Origin: Pratylenchus scribneri
Lineage: Eukaryota > Nematoda > Chromadorea > Rhabditida > Pratylenchidae
DNA: 64,000 bases
Direction of reading: 5' to 3'
Assembly: GCA_030063045.1 (NCBI GenBank)
Contig: JAQSEB010000090.1
Location: 1,116,001 to 1,180,000 of the forward strand
Both the position numbers and the translations under genes were made by a program. This document shows, piece after piece, positions 59,201-64,000 of the stretch; the stretch's first letter is position 1; the number at the start of each line of letters is the position of its first letter. Under the pieces are notes generated by a model that made no database searches, was not told the DNA's origin, and saw nothing but the letters and a program-made list of their open reading frames with translations.

Positions 59201-60388
59201 TCAAATATTCGTTTTCGATATTCGTCTGAGGTTTTCTCCAATTTTTCATTAGATTTGCTAGAATTCCCATTGCCCTTATCATCATCATTCCCTGGCCATC
59301 TTTGTCGAAATTCCCTAGCAAAATTGGTGATTTTCCCAGCTTCCCATTGCGCAATTTGCCCATCGGCTTCATCAATGCAAGCTATCATCAATTCAAGCCA
59401 ATTACGGTGCTCTCGTTCAATAGCAGATGTTCGCCCTTCAAACATTTCATCCAAAAATACATCAATTGCCTTCTCTTCTGGATCGCGTTGAAATTCGTTG
59501 CCATTTTTACATAATTTCTTATTATGTTTATCACAGCTAACATCGGAATCATCTAAAAAAATATAAAAAATACAATTCCAGAAAAATTTCAAAATATTTG
59601 TATGTTAATAGTGAATTGTTTTTTAGGAAAAAATTAATAATTTCATTTATTTTTATTTTATTTTCATTCTCAATCGTTCATTTGATGATAAGAAATTTGA
59701 TGAGCAAAACAAATTTTATGCATGAAATAAAAAAATATTCAAATTAAATATAACTTTAATTTGAGTAGATTTTATTCGATTGGTAAAAATATAGTTGAAA
59801 AATTATGTCCAAAAAGTACCAATATATATCAAAATCAAAATTTTTTTTTAAAAATATTAGCCAATTTTTCTGACCTAATTATTTAATAAAAGTTTTATTG
59901 ATGCTTAAAAGATTGCTAAATTTTATTGTTTTATTGACGATACTAAAATTCGAGTGGCTAATATCGGATTAATCAATTTATTCCTACAGTAAATAAAATG
60001 ACAAAAATATCATAATGGAATAGGATTCATTTGCTCATTTAATAATTAAAAATTAATTTTGCATAATTGATAGTCTATTTTATATTTTGTTTATTTAAAA
60101 TTAATTAATTAATTTTTTTTATTAATTTTAATCCTCACAATCGGAAATATCCACCATGTCATCATCATCTAACAATGCCCGTTCGATTGCAGCCAAATCC
60201 TCCGGCGACAAATTATCATCACATCTGTTTCGCTTCTGTTGAATGCCAAATTGCTGGTAGTAATTGTTGCTTGTTGATGCCGAATTTGAATTCCTTCTTG
60301 ACTCATCCCCTTCAGCAACATTAGCCACCTCTTCATTTAAAACTTTGAGAATTTCGGCCAAATCCTCAGGCGAGATATTATCGCTCAT
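47246..60388 (-). CDS. SecA-like ATPase/helicase, about 17 exons
   Basis: Start 60388 (MSDNISPEDLAEIL), stop 47246. Exons on the minus strand: 60139-60388, 59154-59552, 58919-59076, 58317-58532, 56996-57331, 56234-56437, 55502-55777, 54665-54981, 53799-54123, 53201-53370, 52379-52752, 51923-51992 plus 50670-50753 (split by a transposon), 50035-50267, about 49874-49970, 49172-49414, 48304-48651 and 47246-47596. SecA motor motifs occur in order: QVSTGEGKTT (Walker A), IIIVDEVDSMLVDD (Walker B), YGLTGTLGSE, STNLAGRGTDI and YGRTARQGRPGQ. SecA normally drives protein export in bacteria and plastids; an animal role is unknown. No C-terminal zinc tail is seen. Instead there is an acidic stretch, a hydrophobic segment (SGIALIALGVIQ-VGLGVVAL) and helical exons. 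Weak points: the 53.8/53.4-kb junction phase and a frame change inside exon 50035-50267. Confidence 0.75.
47657..47999. mobile_element. hAT-like MITE, CAGGCACGTA ends
   Basis: CAGGCACGTATCC and ATACGTGCCTG are inverted ends. ATTCCAGG flanks both sides (47649-47656, 48000-48007), a perfect 8-bp duplication. The interior has G9-12 and C12 runs and three 31-bp units containing GGCCCCGCAGGGTAAAATTT. It shares CGCGCAGCGAAAAATTT with other elements here. It lies in the last intron of the SecA-like gene. Confidence 0.9.
48857..49103. mobile_element. GGTACTTAT-family MITE, diverged
   Basis: Left GGTACTTTTCGATTATCTGT and right ACAGATAACAACCGATAGGT are inverted ends. The interior has GTTCATCCGG and ATCATCTCATG as in the 42.67-kb relative. 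It lies in an intron of the SecA-like gene. Confidence 0.65.
50755..51921. mobile_element. hAT-like element inside a SecA-like coding exon
   Basis: The ends are TAGGGTTGCGCCCCCG and its perfect 16-bp mirror. CTTTTAGC flanks both sides (50747-50754 and 51922-51929), a perfect 8-bp duplication. GC-rich self-similar arms (GGGGACGGGGACGGGGGTG) enclose about 880 bp of AT-rich DNA with no transposase. The CGCGCAGCGAAAAATTT word links it to the elements at 24.98 and 47.66 kb. Removing the element and one duplication restores one continuous reading frame. Confidence 0.93.
55905..56018. repeat. Half copy of GGTACTTAT MITE
   Basis: Contains CCGGATGACCCATGAGGATC and the right end GAGATAACCGATAAGTAC. 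The left end is missing. It lies in an intron of the SecA-like gene. Confidence 0.65.
57829..58225. mobile_element. Foldback element with triplicated left end
   Basis: Inverted halves match the 15.55-kb family (CCGGCTTTAGACCCTACAAA, AGATCTACAAAA). The left end carries three tandem copies of a 26-28-bp unit with CAATTCCACAATAGGGTCAA. The right end is TGACCCCGGACGG. It lies in an intron of the SecA-like gene. Confidence 0.8.
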
Positions 60389-60399
60389 ATTAGGAAGAT

Positions 60400-60875
60400 A
60401 TTAATGAATATATATATTTTTAATTAGATGTGAATTCAATAAAATCTATATTATGTAGTGAATAAAAATTATTTTAATTTCAATATATACACAAATCAGT
60501 GAAAATTGTAACTTAAAAAAAGTTCAAAAAAATTATATAGTTATTTAGTTTACTAAAAAAACAATCTTTTCTTAATCAGATTATAAAATTAAATAATTAT
60601 TCGAAAATTTAAATTTCCTTTGTTAATTTTTGAATATTTTGAAAAAAAATTATAGGATGAATAATTTGATTCAAAAAATTAACTATTCTTTAAAAATATG
60701 AATTATGAACATTTTATTATTTATGATCAATTTGATTGAGTTTTTCAAAATGGTGATTTTTTTGTCTCTACAATAAACTTTTAAAAAATTGAAAAATAAA
60801 AAATTCCCAATTATTTTGATGGGATTGAATTCCGACATAATCTTTAATAGCCGATGCTGAATGATTTGATTCCGT
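60400..60875. other. 5' flank of the SecA-like gene
   Basis: AT-rich; no upstream exon or gene recognised. A promoter cannot be assigned. Confidence 0.4.
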
Positions 60876-61287
60876 CCGGGGTCATCTCCACAATAGATAA
60901 AGGACTATGCAATTATGGGCATGACCATAATTCTGCAATTATGGGCGTTTTCGACTAAATAAATCAGAAACCGGTTTTAGACTCCTAAAACCTTATACCA
61001 TTTTGTAGATCTCATCGAAACGCATCGAATGGTATATAATTTGTCATGGTTTGGTCAAAATTAAATGGTATTAAACTATTTTTTAAGTTTTTGGTTTTAA
61101 ACTCTTTAATTTTAGGCCAAACCATGACAAATTATATACCAGTCGATGCTTCTCGATGAGATCTACAAAATGGTATAAGGTTTGTATGGTCTAAAACCGG
61201 TTTCTGATTTATTATAAGTCGAAAACGCCCATAATTGCAGAATTGTGGACATGCCCATATTTGCAGAATTGTGGAGATGACCTAGCA
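60876..61287. mobile_element. Foldback element, full copy
   Basis: Left CCGTCCGGGGTCATCTCC, right GGAGATGACCTAGCACC. The arms pair almost throughout (AACCGGTTTTAGACTCC, CATTTTGTAGATCTCATCG). Its asymmetric termini are the same two seen in opposite order at 15.55 kb, so one end type is GTCCGGGGTC and the other GTGCTAGGTC. Confidence 0.85.
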
Positions 61288-61327
61288 CCATTTGATTCGT
61301 TCCAAAGCATTAAAAATAATAAGTAGG

Positions 61328-61636
61328 CTACCTATTATTTATGCAATTAATATTGTTAAATGTGCAATGCTTAGGGAAATGATGAGCAGAAATTCTTTTA
61401 TAACTTTCCCAGATGAATAAATTAATTTTTTGAAGGAAAGAAAAATGGTAATCTTCCATTGTCGTAGATTGTTCGTTATTTTTCCTGCACAAATTTTTAA
61501 ATGCAAATTTGTTCTGGGAAATGTGAATGTGGCAAATAAGAAATCGTTTTGTTTCATTTAACAAAAGCGTTTTTATGATGAAATAGGACGTTACAAATAA
61601 AATGTAAATTGATAAACCGAGGTTTGATTTTATCAT
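61328..61636 (-). CDS. Possible small secreted protein
   Basis: A 102-residue frame begins MIKSNLGLSIYILFVTSYFI, which could be a signal peptide or membrane anchor. The remainder has no recognised domain and three Cys. Another overlapping minus frame is also open, so this may be chance. No splice or promoter evidence. Confidence 0.2.
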   Translation of the reverse strand: MIKSNLGLSIYILFVTSYFIIKTLLLNETKRFLICHIHISQNKFAFKNLCRKNNEQSTTMEDYHFSFLQKINLFIWESYKRISAHHFPKHCTFNNINCINNR

Positions 61637-61639
61637 TTC

Positions 61640-62480
61640 CTTGTTTAATCATAAAATTTAATTGTGATATTTTTTCTAATTTTTGCCGACTTTTGTCATC
61701 AAAAAGTAAAAGGAAAGATTTATCTACAAAATTTCATAGACTCCTAATATTCGAGCACCAAATGACTATGTGAATTCAAAATTAATTTTTGATTTTTCCC
61801 GAATTTTTTTCGTATGGAATTTAAATATTTAATAGATTTTTTTTATAATTTTATATTTTATGAATTTTATCTTAAAATTCACATTAACATTGTATTTATT
61901 TTTATCAAGTATGTTTATCGTTAAATATTAAATTTAAATTTAATATAAAGTGGTGTGGTGTGGTGAGGTGAACAAATGATGAATAATGAAGTTATTTGAA
62001 GTTTGAACATGATTATTAATTAGTTAAAATAGTATTAAACAATTGAAAAATTATTGAATTTAATATACGAATTGATGCGTGGATTATTCACTATTATCCA
62101 AAATTAAAAATAATATTGAATAATAAAGAAATAATTTGTGTGGTGAAAATAATAATTTGAAATTGAAAATCAGCATTAAGTATAATTATTAATAATTAAA
62201 CAGAGCTGTAAAAGAGAATATTAAATATGGAAAGAATTAAATAAAAAATAATCATCGCATTTTAGTAAATTATCGATGTGATAAAATACAAATTAATATT
62301 AGTGGTATAAATAATTGGGTTTGAGTGTAAAATGTAAAGTGAAGAAACATTATAATGTAAAATAATAATATTAAATCAGAGATGCAAATATAATCTTTCC
62401 CCTTTTCTTAATTTATCATTAAATCTCAGAGCACATAACCACACACCAAAACAATAATTCTCGTCTACCTTTTTGGCTTA
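61640..62480. other. Intergenic
   Basis: Very AT-rich with GTGGTGTGGTGAGGTG at 61951-61972 and AATAAT runs. No gene supported. Confidence 0.45.
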
Positions 62481-62489
62481 ATTCTTTCC

Positions 62490-63414
62490 CTACTCCATGT
62501 CCTCCTCATCTTCATCCTCTTCATCATCCTGTTCATCCTCATCATATTCATCATCAGATCCCAGCTGCTGCTCTGCTTCATCTTCCTCTTCTCCATTCGA
62601 CTCATCCTCATTAACCACATTTGCACTATGAGTTGGTGCCATTTGTTTCTTCTGTTGATCAGTGGCGACCGAAGAAGTTGAAGCAATCTGTGATGGTTGT
62701 TGCTGGCCCATACCTTTGTAAAGCGAGAGCGCAGAAGAGCAGAGCGAATTGGAGGCACTCAAATTTTGATGCATTTTCATTTGCTTCTTAAAAAATTAAA
62801 TATTAAAAAGAGCTAAAATTTCAATATTTTTTTTTTTCAAAATTTCTTCTATTTATTTAAAATAAAAGAGTTAAAATGAATAAAAAATCAGAAAAATTTT
62901 CAATCGGCATTTTTGTGTTGAAATTGAAATTTCATTACTATATCTTTAATTATTTAATATTTTTAAATTCTGCTTAAATCCCTCTTTATCCAATATATTT
63001 TTTATATTATTCCTAATTATTTTTATAATGTAACATATTTGCCTCAAAAAATCTTCATCTATTGATTATTCATAGAATTGTGCAAAAATTACAATAAATG
63101 TGTAAGAAATGAAAAAATTAAAATTCATTTTTTCATTTATTGATTTATTTAAATTGAATTTTGGGAATTTAAAAAAAAAAAAAACAAACCAGATTTTGAT
63201 GACCTTTCTTCATATTAAATGCATAGTCTTTATCCTTATTCGCTAATTCTTGTGCATGGACCTTATCCATTTTCAATTGCTCATTCTTGTTTGTTTCCTG
63301 TAGCATTGCCAGTTCATGTTCGTATTGCATTTTCAATTCTTCCTTTTTGTTTGCCAAAAAGTTTTTGTCATTGCAACTCATTATCTGCACGTCGTGTTTC
63401 ATGCCTATGAGTGT
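62490..63414 (-). CDS. Coiled-coil protein with acidic tail, 5' end unresolved
   Basis: Two exons join in phase. The exon ending at 63191 (donor GTTTGT after HQNL) encodes a charged helix (KKEELKMQYEHELAMLQETN and LKMDKVHAQELANKD), likely a coiled coil. The next, 62490 to about 62792, has Gln/Ser-rich sequence and then an acidic tail (ESNGEEEDEAEQ, DDEYDEDEQDDEEDEDEE). An acceptor TCATAG sits just before the ATG at 63402, so either this is the trans-spliced first exon or more exons lie upstream. The acidic tail suggests a nuclear or chaperone-like protein. No family is recognised. Confidence 0.6.
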
Positions 63415-63778
63415 GAAATATGAATGTTAAAAGAATTAATTGATTTTTTTATGGAAATTTCTAGATACTAAATTTATATATATGAAAAATATTTTCAATT
63501 TTTTACTTTTATATATATATATTTATATTAATTTCAATAAATTAAATTTATTATTAAATAATTAGATTCAGTATTAATACCAAATTATATTATAACTATT
63601 AACTAATTAAAATTAACAAAAGTATCATATGGTTCTATTTCTATCTCTATCCTGTTTCCTGTATAAAAAAAAGTACTAAAAGTAAAAATTTATATAATTT
63701 TATGAAGTTTTATAGGAGATAAATTAAGAAGTTAAAAAGATTATTTTATAGCCTTTTTTGGCATGTACTGAAATGGGA

Positions 63779-64000
63779 TCCATTATGGTACTTATGGAGT
63801 TTGCCGTTTGCGTTCTCTTTTTTTCTCAAGAAGGAAAAAAAAGAAGGGTCCTCCCTTGGTTCATCAGAATTAGAGTTAGGGTCATTCAGGGATGGTTTCC
63901 GGATAGTATGGGGAAAAAATCATCTCACATAACCCCTAACCCTATCCCTAACACCCATAAGGGAAAACCCCCTTCACTTTTCCTTCATTTTTTCCTTCTT
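63779..64000. mobile_element. GGTACTTAT-family MITE cut by the window end
   Basis: It begins GGTACTTATGGAGTTTGCCG and contains AGAGTTAGGGTCATTC, ATCATCTCACATAACCCCTA and CCTATCCCTAACACCC. The right end lies beyond the window. Confidence 0.6.

Noticed and set aside
60128..60388. Separate 86-residue protein
   Set aside because: A GTGAGG donor just before its stop joins in phase to the next exon, so it is the first exon of the SecA-like gene.

Overview
The window is strongly AT-rich nuclear DNA from a nematode. The evidence is intron-dense genes with short GT..AG introns ending in TTTCAG-like acceptors, nematode-type chemoreceptors (one Srg-like, one complete Srsx-like, two broken receptors), an F-box-like gene, a SPRY gene, galectin-like secreted proteins and a heavy load of small inverted-repeat elements. 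The mix of F-box, SPRY and galectin-like secreted genes suggests a tylenchid (plant-parasitic type) nematode, but this is inference; no species marker is visible. Most genes below were rebuilt by joining exons by eye from frame and splice signals, so exon ends are predictions.

Layout. 0.8-10.7 kb: three related copies of a small membrane protein with paired CxxC knuckles, an Srg-like receptor, and a secreted CxYC-module protein with a 27-bp repeat. 11.8-21.8 kb: F-box-like gene with an 18-bp minisatellite in an intron, SPRY gene, tRNA-Glu(TTC), and a C2H2 zinc-finger gene followed by a damaged duplicate; a 25-bp minisatellite lies between the two. 22.7-31.7 kb: broken receptor on the minus strand, a TATA-driven structured ncRNA candidate, and a complete Srsx-like receptor. 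33.2-41.5 kb: two convergent galectin-like secreted genes. 42.2-46 kb: Srsx fragment, two more copies of the ncRNA candidate, and a small prepropeptide. 47.2-60.4 kb: one long minus-strand gene encoding a SecA-type helicase/ATPase. 62.5-63.4 kb: a coiled-coil/acidic protein.

The strongest unusual points are: (1) an animal-type spliced gene with all the main SecA motor motifs; (2) a 1.17-kb hAT-like element with a perfect 8-bp target duplication inside a coding exon of that gene, placed so that its ends and the duplication create GT..AG splice sites that would restore the frame, which makes it a candidate newborn intron; (3) a family of roughly 340-nt RNA candidates with a conserved upstream block and TATA at fixed spacing, end-to-end pairing and a T-run terminator; (4) several families of non-autonomous transposons, many with 8-bp duplications, including odd GC-rich self-similar ones in this AT-rich genome.
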